From assembly GCF_008629685.1 (NCBI RefSeq), contig NZ_VWSF01000018.1:62001-126000 (forward strand): a DNA stretch of 64,000 bases, given 5' to 3'. Source of the DNA: Adhaeribacter rhizoryzae. Its GTDB lineage: Bacteria > Bacteroidota > Bacteroidia > Cytophagales > Hymenobacteraceae. Below the pieces are notes generated by a model, which searched no databases, was not told where the DNA came from, and saw only the letters and a program-made list of their open reading frames with translations. Both the position numbers and the translations under genes were made by a program. Below, in pieces: positions 18,029 to 27,664 of the stretch. Position 1 is the stretch's first letter. Each line of letters opens with the position of its first letter.

Positions 18029-18320
18029 TAAAATTAATTAAGAAAGCTTATTCCAGCGGCTGATAAAGAATTAAAACCGCTCTTTTCTCAAAACCGGAAT
18101 AAAATACGTGCTTTAAACATCAACTAGCTTCCCCGGGGAGCTTCTTAAAAAATTAAGATATAATCTTTACCGAATTGCCTTTTACCGGGCAGCCGGATTG
18201 GAGATTATTTGCCATAATCAGATACAATTTATTACCAGCGTACTATTTACCTGATTTTGTATTACCCAAGCTTATTTCCTAACATTCTTAATTTTTCTAC
18301 CAAACTTTAAATAATGTTCT

Positions 18321-21300
18321 ATGAAGGATTATTTACAACCCAAGCTGAAGTACTTGCTGCTACTTCAACTAATCTTAATTTCCTCTGCCAGCGTCTGGGC
18401 GCAGAGTCTCTCGGTTTCGGGCAAAGTAGCAGATGATAAAGGCGAAGGTTTACCGGGCGTAACGTTATTATTAAAAGGCACTACCAATGGTACCACCACC
18501 GATCCTAATGGTAATTATAGCATTAACCTGCCTAGTGGCGCCGGTGCTCTGGTTGTTTCGTTTGTAGGGTATCTTACGCAGGAAGTACCGGTTAATAACC
18601 GGAGTAACATTAATATTACCCTGGCTTCAGATGCCAAAGCCCTGGAAGAAGTAGTGGTAGTGGGTTATGGTACCCAGCGCAAACGCGACATTACCGCGGC
18701 GGTATCTAATATTAACATGGAAGATATTGGGGAAGTACCCGCCACTAACGTAACCCGGCTTATTCAAGGCCAAGCGCCCGGCGTTGCCGTGAAGCAGAAA
18801 AACGGCACACCCGGCGGCCAGTTTGAAGTGCGCGTGCGGGGCATTAGTTCTTTGGGGGCTGGCAGCGACCCATTGTATGTAATAGATGGTTTTGCGGTGG
18901 GTACCAGCGTAGGCCAGAACTTAAACCCGAACGACATTGAAAGTATTACCATCCTGAAAGATGCGGCCTCTACCGCTATTTACGGTGCCCGGGGTTCTAA
19001 CGGGGTAGTACTCATTACCACTAAAAATGCCCAGGAAGGCAAAGTAAATTTATCGTTTACCGCCGATTACGGAGTACAGAATGTGCCGGACTCCCGCCGG
19101 GTAAAAGTGCTGAATGGGGTAGAATTTGCCCAGTTTAAAAAAGAAGTTTTCGAGGATAATTTCCGGTACTTCCAAGGTCGGGAACCAGCCCTGGAAGATG
19201 TTCCCATCGGGTACCGTTATCCGGAGCAAACCAAATATTCTACTGACTGGTTCGACGAAATTATGAACAATAATGCGCCCTACCAGGATTATAACTTAAC
19301 CCTTTCGTCCGGTAAAGGTCCTATTAAATCTTTATTATCGGTTGGGTATTTTAAAGAACAAGGCTCAATTATTAAAACCAATTACGAGCGGATTTCGGCC
19401 CGTGCCAATATTGCCGGCGAAATAAATAAATTTATTTCAATGGGCTTCAATATTAACGGCAGCCACTCCAAGCAAAACGTTGCCAATACCGATGGCCGCA
19501 GCGCCTTGGTAGGTTCTACTTTAATCATGGACCCGCGCGAACCCGTGCGTAACGAAGACGGCACCTTACGCCCTTACATTGGTGGCACCGATGGTGTATT
19601 TGGTTTCCCTAATCCGGTATTTATGCTGCACAATATTATGCGGCGCCGGAATATTGCCGATGCTTTGGCCAACGGTTATTTAGAATTTACCCTGCTGAAA
19701 GGATTAAAATTCCGGTCGGCGGTTAATGCCAAAATTAACTTTAATACCTACAAAGAATATGTGCCATCTACCATTGGCTTGGCTGTAGCCTCCGGAACTT
19801 CGGGTGCGCCGCCGCGTATTGCCACCGCCCGTGAAATTAACGAACAGCTTTACAACCTCTCTACCGACCAGTTGCTGACTTACGCCCCCGAACTGGGTGC
19901 CAACCACCACCTGGATTTACTGGTTGGTTTTACCGGACAGAAAGAAACCGTGCGGGGCATTGATGGCTCGGGCAATACTTTCCCCGACGATTTAGTACCT
20001 TATTTAGGAGCGGCTTCTTTGCGTTCGTCTAACTCTTACGAAAACGGCTGGACTTTACTGGCTTACCTAAGCCGGGTAAATTATTCTTTTAAAGATAAAT
20101 ATTTATTCTCGGCTTCTATGCGGCGCGAAGGCAGTTCGCGGTTTGGGGCCGGCAATAAATACGGCAATTTCCCGGCCCTTTCGCTGGGCTGGCGCTTATC
20201 CGAAGAATCGTTTATGCCGCAGTATAGCTGGTTGAGCGACTTAAAACTACGCGGTAGCTGGGGTATGACCGGTAACAACAATATTGGTAACTACTCGCAC
20301 CTGGCTTTCATGAACGCCAACAACTATATTTTAGGCAATGCTTTTGCGCCGGGCAAAGTAGTAAGCCAATTTGCCAACGAAGAACTGGGTTGGGAAAAAT
20401 CGAACCAGCTAGACTTAGGCTTAGACTTAGCGTTGCTCGATAATAAAATTGTTTTCACCGCCGAGTATTACAAAAAAATTACCGACGACATGCTGCTGCC
20501 TATCTCCATCCCATCCGTATCGGGCTTTACCAGCAGCTTAGCCAATATTGGTAAGGTAGAAAACAAAGGTTTCGAATTTGGCCTGGATTTCAGAACCAAT
20601 ATTGGTCCGGTAAATATTCGCACCAGCCCCAATATTGCCTTTAACCGCAACAAAATATTAGCCATTAAAGGCGAAAACGACATGCTTTGGTACGGTGGTT
20701 TCTACGGCGGCTACAACGTGCAAAAAGTAGGCCGGCCCATTGGTATGATTTACGGCTACCGCAAACTGGGTATTTTTAACACCCAGGCCGAAATTGATGC
20801 CGCCCCCAAACAAGACGGCGTAATTCCGGGCGGTATGAAATTCTGGGATGCTGATGGGAATGGCGAAATCACGTATGATACCAAAGATATGGTAGAAATC
20901 GGCAACCCTAACCCATCCTTTACCTGGGGCTGGAACTTTGCCGCCGATTACAAACGCTTCGATTTTAGTATTTTGTTTATGGGCGCTCATAACTACGATG
21001 TATACCGCAATATTGAGGCCTCAACCATGAACATGGACGGCGTATTTAACGTGCTGGACAAAGCCAAAGATCGCTGGCGGTCGCCCGAAAATCCGGGTTC
21101 TAACCCTAATCACAAAAACTCGCAGGGCGGTACCAATTACTTTAAATGGTCTAGAGAAAGCAGCGAACGCTACGTGTACGATGCCAGCCACCTATGGGTA
21201 AAAAATATTACCCTGGGCTACACATTGCCTAAAATGAAATCTTTCCTGACCGATGCCCGCATTTTTGTGAATGCTGCCAACATGTTCCTGATTACCGACT

Positions 21301-21413
21301 ACCCTGGCAATAACCCGGATGCCGGCGTAAGAGGCGGAACCGAGCTGAACAACGACGATGAGTCTTACCCTGTTCCAAGAACATTCTCTGTAGGTGCCAG
21401 AATTAACTTCTAA
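18321..21413 (+). CDS. SusC/RagA family TonB-linked outer-membrane protein (first pair)
   Basis: 1030 residues with a signal peptide ending near VWAQ (residue 28). A carboxypeptidase-regulatory-like beta-sandwich (about 30-105) precedes the TonB-box region ALEEVVVVGYGTQRK (107-121), the plug (about 122-235) and a large beta barrel. The C-terminus ends in an aromatic, as outer-membrane barrels do (RINF). It imports oligosaccharides or other large ligands, powered by TonB, with its SusD lid encoded 12 bp downstream. No glycoside hydrolase is nearby; haem proteins surround the pair. The composite promoter at 17985-18028 lies upstream. Confidence 0.96.
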   Translation: MKDYLQPKLKYLLLLQLILISSASVWAQSLSVSGKVADDKGEGLPGVTLLLKGTTNGTTTDPNGNYSINLPSGAGALVVSFVGYLTQEVPVNNRSNINITLASDAKALEEVVVVGYGTQRKRDITAAVSNINMEDIGEVPATNVTRLIQGQAPGVAVKQKNGTPGGQFEVRVRGISSLGAGSDPLYVIDGFAVGTSVGQNLNPNDIESITILKDAASTAIYGARGSNGVVLITTKNAQEGKVNLSFTADYGVQNVPDSRRVKVLNGVEFAQFKKEVFEDNFRYFQGREPALEDVPIGYRYPEQTKYSTDWFDEIMNNNAPYQDYNLTLSSGKGPIKSLLSVGYFKEQGSIIKTNYERISARANIAGEINKFISMGFNINGSHSKQNVANTDGRSALVGSTLIMDPREPVRNEDGTLRPYIGGTDGVFGFPNPVFMLHNIMRRRNIADALANGYLEFTLLKGLKFRSAVNAKINFNTYKEYVPSTIGLAVASGTSGAPPRIATAREINEQLYNLSTDQLLTYAPELGANHHLDLLVGFTGQKETVRGIDGSGNTFPDDLVPYLGAASLRSSNSYENGWTLLAYLSRVNYSFKDKYLFSASMRREGSSRFGAGNKYGNFPALSLGWRLSEESFMPQYSWLSDLKLRGSWGMTGNNNIGNYSHLAFMNANNYILGNAFAPGKVVSQFANEELGWEKSNQLDLGLDLALLDNKIVFTAEYYKKITDDMLLPISIPSVSGFTSSLANIGKVENKGFEFGLDFRTNIGPVNIRTSPNIAFNRNKILAIKGENDMLWYGGFYGGYNVQKVGRPIGMIYGYRKLGIFNTQAEIDAAPKQDGVIPGGMKFWDADGNGEITYDTKDMVEIGNPNPSFTWGWNFAADYKRFDFSILFMGAHNYDVYRNIEASTMNMDGVFNVLDKAKDRWRSPENPGSNPNHKNSQGGTNYFKWSRESSERYVYDASHLWVKNITLGYTLPKMKSFLTDARIFVNAANMFLITDYPGNNPDAGVRGGTELNNDDESYPVPRTFSVGARINF

Positions 21414-21425
21414 ATTTTGATTAAG

Positions 21426-22931
21426 ATGAAAAAAATAACTGCTATAGGTATTATTTGTCTCAGCCTGATTGGGTATTCGTGCGACGATGACTTTTTGGTT
21501 ACCACCGACCCCACCCGTATTGGCTCCGACCTTTTCTATAAAAATCAGACTCAGGTAGAACAAGCCCTGAACGGTGTTTACGGCCAATTGCAAGGCATTA
21601 CCAACACGGCCTACCTTTTCAAAGAATTTACCTCCGATAATACCACCCTCGATTTTAACCCCTTAGACCGGGGCGGGGCCAGCGGCTGGGAAGCTTTTGA
21701 GTTCTCAACGGTAAATTCGGGTAACGGCGAAATTTCTAATATGTGGAACGGGTATTACTCGGCCATCTACAACGTAAACTTTACCCTCGAAAAACTAGCG
21801 GCCAGCACTACCATCGATCAAGCGGCCAAAGGCCCCTTAGAAGGACAATTAAAATTTATTCGGGCTTTTTATTATTTCGATTTGGTGCAATATTTCGGCG
21901 ATGTGGTTTTAACAACGGCTACCTTAAAAAAGCCCGAAGAAGCTTTTGCTTTGCTGCGCACCCCGCAAGCCGATGTTTATGCCCAGATTGAAAAAGACTT
22001 AAAAGAAGCCGCTGCGGCCCTGCCCGATAAATACAACGCCGCCAATGCCGGCCGGGTAACCAAGGGGGCCGCTTTAACCCTGCTGGGCAAAATGTATTTA
22101 ACCAAAAAACAATACGCCGAAGCCGTAACTACCCTGCAGCAAGTTTTGCCTTTGGGTTATGCCTTAAATACTAACTATGCCGATAATTTCGACCCAACCA
22201 AAAAGAACGGTGTAGAATCTATTTTTGAAGTGCAGTACCAGGGTGGCAACGATTTGGGCGAATGGAGCAGCTTTATGTATACCTTTGCGCCCCGGCTATC
22301 GGCGGCGGCTGTCACGGGTTTTGGCAACGTGGTACCGGGCGGGCGCAATATTCCAACCAACGATATGATAGCGGCTTACGAACCCAACGATATCCGGAAA
22401 GATATTTCTTTAAAAACTGGCTACACCAATGCCAAAGGCGAATTTGTACCCGTGCCGTTTATTAATAAATATCGCCACCAGCATACCATTGCCGGCCGCA
22501 CCGATAATAACTGGCCCGTGTTAAGATATGCCGATGTATTGCTGATGCTGGCCGAAGCCATGAACGAAGTATCGGGACCTACGACCGAAGCTTACGGCTA
22601 CCTGAATCAGGTGCGCAAACGGGCAAAACTAGACGAACTGGCAAACCTCGACAAAACTACTTTCCGGGAAAAAGTGCTGCACGAAAGACGCGTAGAACTG
22701 GCCTTTGAAAACCACCGGTGGTTCGATTTAAAACGCACCAAATCCCCGGCCGAACTAGCGCAGTTTATGAATGCGTACGCAACCAAAGAAAAAGCAAACC
22801 CCACCGTGCCCCGCGGCGGCGTAGCGTTTAATGCCCTCGATTATGTTTATGTCGAAAACGAACATGTGTTTCCCATACCAGCTCCGCAAATTTTAATTAA
22901 TGATAAACTAAGCCAGAACGTGGGCTATTAA
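21426..22931 (+). CDS. RagB/SusD family nutrient-uptake lipoprotein (first pair)
   Basis: About 501 residues starting at the ATG at 21426 (MKKITAIG); a TTG at 21417 is a possible but poorer start. Lipoprotein signal with LIGYSC, followed by DDDF as in outer-surface lipoproteins of the phylum. TPR-like helices in the first half and the C-terminal segments ENHRWFDLKRT and FPIPAPQILINDKLSQNVGY mark a complete SusD. It is the surface lid that captures substrate for the SusC encoded 12 bp upstream. Confidence 0.95.
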   Translation: MKKITAIGIICLSLIGYSCDDDFLVTTDPTRIGSDLFYKNQTQVEQALNGVYGQLQGITNTAYLFKEFTSDNTTLDFNPLDRGGASGWEAFEFSTVNSGNGEISNMWNGYYSAIYNVNFTLEKLAASTTIDQAAKGPLEGQLKFIRAFYYFDLVQYFGDVVLTTATLKKPEEAFALLRTPQADVYAQIEKDLKEAAAALPDKYNAANAGRVTKGAALTLLGKMYLTKKQYAEAVTTLQQVLPLGYALNTNYADNFDPTKKNGVESIFEVQYQGGNDLGEWSSFMYTFAPRLSAAAVTGFGNVVPGGRNIPTNDMIAAYEPNDIRKDISLKTGYTNAKGEFVPVPFINKYRHQHTIAGRTDNNWPVLRYADVLLMLAEAMNEVSGPTTEAYGYLNQVRKRAKLDELANLDKTTFREKVLHERRVELAFENHRWFDLKRTKSPAELAQFMNAYATKEKANPTVPRGGVAFNALDYVYVENEHVFPIPAPQILINDKLSQNVGY

Positions 22932-22945
22932 ATTATCTTAGTTTT

Positions 22946-22992
22946 AAAAGCAGACAACCCGGCCGGATTCCGGTTCAGGGTTGTCTGCTTTT
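22946..22992 (+). terminator. Strong intrinsic terminator after SusD
   Basis: A perfect 15-bp stem AAAAGCAGACAACCC (22946-22960) pairs with 22978-22992 and ends in TTTT. The 17-nt loop has an inner CCGG/CCGG pair. It lies 14 bp after the SusD stop and separates the first SusCD pair from the next gene. Confidence 0.88.
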
Positions 22993-23233
22993 ATTTAGTA
23001 TAAGTCTTCCCTTTTTCCAGGTCCTGCTTTCCCAAAAATATTCCGGCTCCCGACAAGTAAAATAATAGAGAAAATATTGATTCCGGTATAGCTTCCTTAG
23101 AAGTCCTTCGAAGCTTTATGATTGATTATCAATCTGGTAAATAAATATTAATTAGCACTATTGCTTGCATTAGTCAGAAAAATTACGGATACTTAAGGTT
23201 AAGCCGCTCTTTTGCGTTCTCGTACCCGCTAAG

Positions 23234-23278
23234 CAGGATAGTACAGGATAGTTATTTTGCTGTAGTTAATTATATTAG
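23234..23278 (+). promoter_or_regulatory. Composite promoter, copy 3 (tandem CAGGATA plus TAnnTTA)
   Basis: Two identical CAGGATA half-sites (23234-23240, 23244-23250), then exactly 20 bp, then TATATTAG (23271-23278), a near match to TAnnTTTG. It would start transcription about 50 bp before the fused cytochrome gene at 23338. The remainder of the gap 22993-23337 shows nothing further. Confidence 0.7.
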
Positions 23279-23337
23279 AAATTGATTTAAGCCGAAACGA
23301 CCCGAATAATTTCTCCAGGATTTATAACACCACCTAA

Positions 23338-25845
23338 ATGAATCTGAAAAGTATTAATTCTTATAAATTCTTTGCCCTCTTTGTTGTTTTAGTGGCTATT
23401 ACCTTTTGCCCTTTATTTTTAGCAGAAGGTCTCGCCGACCCGGTTGTTGCGGCGGCTTCGGGCACCGAAAATAATACCTTTTGGTTCTTTAAATTATTAG
23501 GCCGCTTGCACCCGCTGGCGGTGCATTTTCCGGTAACTTTATTGTGTCTGGCTGCTTTGTTAGAAGTAGTTACGCTAAAAGATTTTAATTCCCGGCTCCG
23601 GCCCGGTATCGATTTGCTGGTAATATTAGGTGCGGCAGGAGCGGTGCTTTCGGCCATTCTGGGCTGGATGCTGGCTGGCCAGGAAGATTACGGCGGCGAT
23701 ACCCTCGCCATTCACCGCTGGACCGGTGTAGCTACGGCCGTGCTGGGTATTATTTCGGCTTACTTTCTTTATATTATCGAGAAAAAAGATCGCTGGAATT
23801 TAATTAAATATTACCGGGCGATTATTTTGTTTACGGCAGTAGGCGTTACAGCGGCTGGTCATTACGGCGCTTCCTTAACCCACGGCGATGTGTACCTCAC
23901 CAGCGTTATTCCCTGGAGCCAAGATTACGAAGGCGAACCAAAAGGCAAAAGCAGTTTCAGTCTGGTTTCGCTTAAAGGTAATAAATTAAGCCACGAGCAG
24001 GAAATAGAATTAAATACCCAGGTAAGGGCAATATTTGCCCACAACTGCTATAAATGCCACAGCTCCGATAAAATTAAAGGCGAACTGCGCCTCGACGAGC
24101 GGGATTTGGTATTTAAAGGCGGCAAACACGGGCCAATAATAGAACCCGGTAAGCCGCACCAAAGCGAAATAATCCGACGGATAAACCTGCCCCGCAGCCA
24201 CAAAGAAGCCATGCCGGGCAAAGGCAAACCCCTGAGCAAAGAAGATATTCAGCTAATTACTTATTGGGTAGAAAAAGGGGCTCCGTGGCCGGACAAAGGG
24301 CAGAAAAGTATTTTTAGGGTAGCCGAGCTAAAACCCCGGAACCCCGCCTTACCCGAAGCCACGCAAAGCTTACAAAACCCTGTAGATTTATGGGTAAACG
24401 AATATTTTAAGAAGACCCAGGTAACCTGGCCCGCCGTGGTCAGCGACCGGATTTATTTAAGAAGAATATACCTCGATATTATTGGGATGGTACCCACACC
24501 GGAAGAGCTAAATGCCTTTGCCCAGGATACCCGCCCCGATAAACGCAATATTTGGGTACGGCAATTATTAAACCGCAACGACGATTACGCCCTGCACTGG
24601 CTTACTTTCTGGAACGATGCCCTTCGCAACGATTATTCCGGCACCGGCTATATTACCAACGGCCGCTCTAATATTTCGGATTGGTTGTACAAATCACTGC
24701 AATCAAACAAGCCCTATAACCAGTTTGTAAAAGAACTGTTGAACCCGAGTAAAGGATCAGAAGGGTTTATTAATGGCATTAAATGGCGCGGGGCGGTAAA
24801 TGCCAGCCAGCGCACCGAAATGCAGGCGGCCCAAAACGTATCGCAGGTATTATTGGGACTTAACTTAAAATGTACTTCCTGCCACGATAGCTTTATTAGC
24901 GACTGGAAACTGAAAGATGCTTACGCTTTTGCGAATATTTTTGCTGACAGCACCCTGGAAATAAACCGCTGCGATGTGCCCACCGGTAAAATGGCCGAAA
25001 CCAAAATATTATGGGAAGAACTGGGTACCATAGACGAAGCGGCCCCGGTGAAAGAAAAACTACGGCAACTGGCCGAAAACCTGACTAAACCGGCCAACGG
25101 GCGCCTGTACCGCACTATTGTAAACCGCATCTGGGCCCAGTTTTTAGGCAGAGGCATTGTAGCGCCCGTAGATGCCATGGATAACGAGCCCTGGAGCCAG
25201 GATCTGTTGGATTGGCTGGCCTCAGATTTTGTAGCCCGCAATTATGATTTGAAAGAACTGATTTACCTGATCACCACCTCCAAAACTTACCAGTTACCAT
25301 CAGTAAAAATTCAGGACGAACAAAAAATAAATGCCCAGGATTTCCGGTTCACGGGCATGTTGCGGAAGCGAATGTCGGCGGAACAATTTGCCGATGCCGT
25401 GAGCCGCGCTATTCAACCGGTTTACGCCGATTCGGCGGTACAGTACAAACATTTTCCTGAATTAAAGCCCGAAGAAGCCAATGCACCTTTTGTACGGGCC
25501 TCTTTGGTGAAAAACGATGGTTTCCTGACTGCTTTAGGCCGGCCAAACCGCGAAACCGTAATTACGGGCCGCGATTCACAGGCTAACCTGCTGCAAGCCC
25601 TGGAACTAACCAATGGCAAAGCTTTTAACGCCGTGCTAAAAAGAGGTGCCGAAAGCTGGGTTTCCCGCTACAAAGACAGCGATACCATTGTGCGGCAAGT
25701 TTACCGCAAAGCACTGGGCCGAACACCTTTACCTAAAGAATTGCAGGTAGCGAAACAAGTGCTGGGCGAAACCCCGGACACCGCCGCGGTGCAGGATTTC
25801 CTATGGGCCGTGGTGCTGCTACCCGAGTTTCAGTTGATATATTAA
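23338..25845 (+). CDS. Membrane-anchored DUF2231/PSCyt1/DUF1549/DUF1553 fused cytochrome
   Basis: 835 residues. The N-terminus (about 1-185) has roughly five membrane segments of DUF2231 type with LHPLAVHFP (His58, His63), IHRW (His126) and GHYGASLTHG (His175, His182), the same histidine pattern as the 723-residue protein at 15698. PSCyt1 follows with CYKCH (237-241), then DUF1549 (about 345-540) with CTSCHDSF (512-519), then DUF1553 to the end. It therefore joins in one chain what the first module splits into two proteins. I infer a membrane-bound redox enzyme with two c-type haems; the substrate is unknown. Composite promoter at 23234-23278; a DUF1501 gene follows after 83 bp. Confidence 0.85.
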   Translation: MNLKSINSYKFFALFVVLVAITFCPLFLAEGLADPVVAAASGTENNTFWFFKLLGRLHPLAVHFPVTLLCLAALLEVVTLKDFNSRLRPGIDLLVILGAAGAVLSAILGWMLAGQEDYGGDTLAIHRWTGVATAVLGIISAYFLYIIEKKDRWNLIKYYRAIILFTAVGVTAAGHYGASLTHGDVYLTSVIPWSQDYEGEPKGKSSFSLVSLKGNKLSHEQEIELNTQVRAIFAHNCYKCHSSDKIKGELRLDERDLVFKGGKHGPIIEPGKPHQSEIIRRINLPRSHKEAMPGKGKPLSKEDIQLITYWVEKGAPWPDKGQKSIFRVAELKPRNPALPEATQSLQNPVDLWVNEYFKKTQVTWPAVVSDRIYLRRIYLDIIGMVPTPEELNAFAQDTRPDKRNIWVRQLLNRNDDYALHWLTFWNDALRNDYSGTGYITNGRSNISDWLYKSLQSNKPYNQFVKELLNPSKGSEGFINGIKWRGAVNASQRTEMQAAQNVSQVLLGLNLKCTSCHDSFISDWKLKDAYAFANIFADSTLEINRCDVPTGKMAETKILWEELGTIDEAAPVKEKLRQLAENLTKPANGRLYRTIVNRIWAQFLGRGIVAPVDAMDNEPWSQDLLDWLASDFVARNYDLKELIYLITTSKTYQLPSVKIQDEQKINAQDFRFTGMLRKRMSAEQFADAVSRAIQPVYADSAVQYKHFPELKPEEANAPFVRASLVKNDGFLTALGRPNRETVITGRDSQANLLQALELTNGKAFNAVLKRGAESWVSRYKDSDTIVRQVYRKALGRTPLPKELQVAKQVLGETPDTAAVQDFLWAVVLLPEFQLIY

Positions 25846-25928
25846 CCTAAGCAGCATCCTTGGTAAAGGACAGTTGGGAAATATTTCAGATTTGTAAATT
25901 TTAGAAATTATTTAAATTAATTATTGCC

Positions 25929-27446
25929 ATGCAATCCAAATGGAACCGAAGAGAATTTTTAAAAACGGCTAGTACGGCAACCCTGGGCGCGTTGGCGGCT
26001 GGTGCTCCGGTAGCCGGTTTGTTATCCTCGTGCAGCAGCAGTAGCGATAAAAATAAAAAACTACTGGAATCAGATACGGTTAAACAGCGCTTAGCCAATT
26101 CAACCGCCGATACCGTAATTTTGCTTTGGATGGCCGGCGGCATGGCCCATACCGATACCTTCGACCCAAAACAATATACTCCCTTCGAAAAAGGCCTGGA
26201 CTCTAACCGGGTGCTGAGTACGTTTAAAGCAGTGCCTACGGTGCTCGATGGTGTAAATTTTTCGGAAGGCCTGGAATCAATTGGTAAAGTAATGGATAAA
26301 GGCACTTTAATCCGGTCTTACGTAGCCGCCGATTTAGGTCATATTTTGCATTCGCGACACCAATACCACTGGCACACTTGTTACGAACCGCCGCAATCGG
26401 TAGCCGCGCCCCATATGGGTGCCTGGATTGCCAAAGAGTTAGGTGCTAAAAACCCGGTAATTCCGGCTTTTATTGATATTGGGCAACGCTTAACTTTAGG
26501 CGAAGGCGAAGAATTAAAAGCTTTTCATACCTCCGGCTTTTTGGGCAATGAATTTGGGCCGTTTATGATTCCGGACCCAACTACGGGCCTCGACAGCGTA
26601 AAACCACCGGTAGGTATGTCGTACAAACGTTTCGAAAAGCGCAACGAATTATACAACAAACTGATTAGCGAAAGTGCCTTCGGCGAATTTGGCAGCGATT
26701 ACCAAAAAGAATCCCTGCGTCGGGCTATGGAGCAATCGTATATGTTGCTCAACTCACCCGAAGCCAAAGCTTTTGATTTAAGCACCGAACCAAAAGAAAG
26801 CTACGATATTTACAATACCGGCAAGTTTGGTTTAGGCTGTTTACTGGCCCGTCGCCTCACTGAAAAAGGTGCCCGCTTTATAAGTGTAACCACCGAGTAT
26901 GTACCTTTTATGGGTTGGGATACGCACGAAAACGGCCATACCCGCCTGAAGGACATGAAAAAAGAAATAGATGCCCCGGTGGCCCAGTTAATCAAAGACC
27001 TGGAACGTACCGGCCATTTGGATCGTACCTTGGTAATATTAGCCAGTGAGTTCAGCCGCGACATGATGCTGGAAGGCCGTCCGGGCGCCGAAGTAAAACA
27101 TCAGGTAGATCAGCCTACCATTATTAACGATATTAAGAATTATGGTATGCACCGCCACTTTACCGATGGCTGCTCTATTCTAATGTTTGGTGGCGGCATT
27201 CAAAAAGGTCATGTGTACGGCAAAACTGCCGACGAACGCCCCTGCAAAACCATTGAAAAACCAATAAAAATTGACCAGGTTCACCAATCTATTTACCATG
27301 CGTTGGGCATACCCGAAGATGCACACGCCATTGTGGAAGAGCGGCCTTTTTACACCACCCCCGATGGCGTGGCTAAACCGGTAATGGAATTATTTGGTAA
27401 GAAAGAAGTAAAAGCAGACGCCGGAGAAGAGGTTAAAGAAGCCTAA
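25929..27446 (+). CDS. DUF1501 domain protein, Tat-exported lipoprotein
   Basis: 505 residues. NRREFLKTAS is a good twin-arginine motif, followed by a hydrophobic stretch and a lipobox-like LLSSC, so it is probably a Tat-dependent lipoprotein. The DUF1501 fold shows its expected segments: LWMAGGMAHTDTFDP (about 62-76), MGWDTHENGH, ILASEFSRDM, HRHFTDGCSILMFGGGIQKG and DQVHQSIYHALGIP. It is the second DUF1501 in the window and, like the first, directly follows a DUF1549/DUF1553 cytochrome. The reaction is unknown. Confidence 0.88.
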   Translation: MQSKWNRREFLKTASTATLGALAAGAPVAGLLSSCSSSSDKNKKLLESDTVKQRLANSTADTVILLWMAGGMAHTDTFDPKQYTPFEKGLDSNRVLSTFKAVPTVLDGVNFSEGLESIGKVMDKGTLIRSYVAADLGHILHSRHQYHWHTCYEPPQSVAAPHMGAWIAKELGAKNPVIPAFIDIGQRLTLGEGEELKAFHTSGFLGNEFGPFMIPDPTTGLDSVKPPVGMSYKRFEKRNELYNKLISESAFGEFGSDYQKESLRRAMEQSYMLLNSPEAKAFDLSTEPKESYDIYNTGKFGLGCLLARRLTEKGARFISVTTEYVPFMGWDTHENGHTRLKDMKKEIDAPVAQLIKDLERTGHLDRTLVILASEFSRDMMLEGRPGAEVKHQVDQPTIINDIKNYGMHRHFTDGCSILMFGGGIQKGHVYGKTADERPCKTIEKPIKIDQVHQSIYHALGIPEDAHAIVEERPFYTTPDGVAKPVMELFGKKEVKADAGEEVKEA

Positions 27447-27489
27447 ATTAATTTGATTATTTAGCTGTAAAAAGCTAAGTTTAAGGAAC

Positions 27490-27578
27490 CCACTCTTGTC
27501 ATTCAGGAGGAAACTTTTTAGCAGGCAGCCAAATAGGTTCCTCCTGGAATCCTCGGATTCCCAGAATGACAAGAGTGG
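27490..27578. repeat. Long palindromic repeat, copy 2, with a nested hairpin
   Basis: Outer arms CCACTCTTGTCATTC (27490-27504) and GAATGACAAGAGTGG (27564-27578) pair perfectly over 15 bp. The inner AGGAGGAA pairs with TTCCTCCT. The right arm carries an extra hairpin GGAATCC-tc-GGATTCC (27546-27561) absent from the other two copies. It lies 44 bp after the DUF1501 stop. Confidence 0.72.
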
Positions 27579-27664
27579 ATTACTAAGAAAATTGATTCTT
27601 TTGCCTAACCTACCTAGATAAATATTCAGCTCCCAAAAGATAAAATATTAACCAGTAACAAATA

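Noticed and set aside
18128-18148. CCCCGGGG-centred palindrome in the first SusC leader
   Set aside because: The flanking AGCT arms are offset by a bulge and there is no loop; it is more likely chance than an operator or terminator.
21417-21425. TTG as start of the first SusD
   Set aside because: The ATG at 21426 gives a standard lipoprotein signal with better spacing from the SusC stop.
18077-23213. Shared decamer CCGCTCTTTT at 18077 and 23204, both near composite promoters
   Set aside because: Its position relative to the promoter is different in the two cases (downstream in one, upstream in the other) and it is absent from the other two copies.
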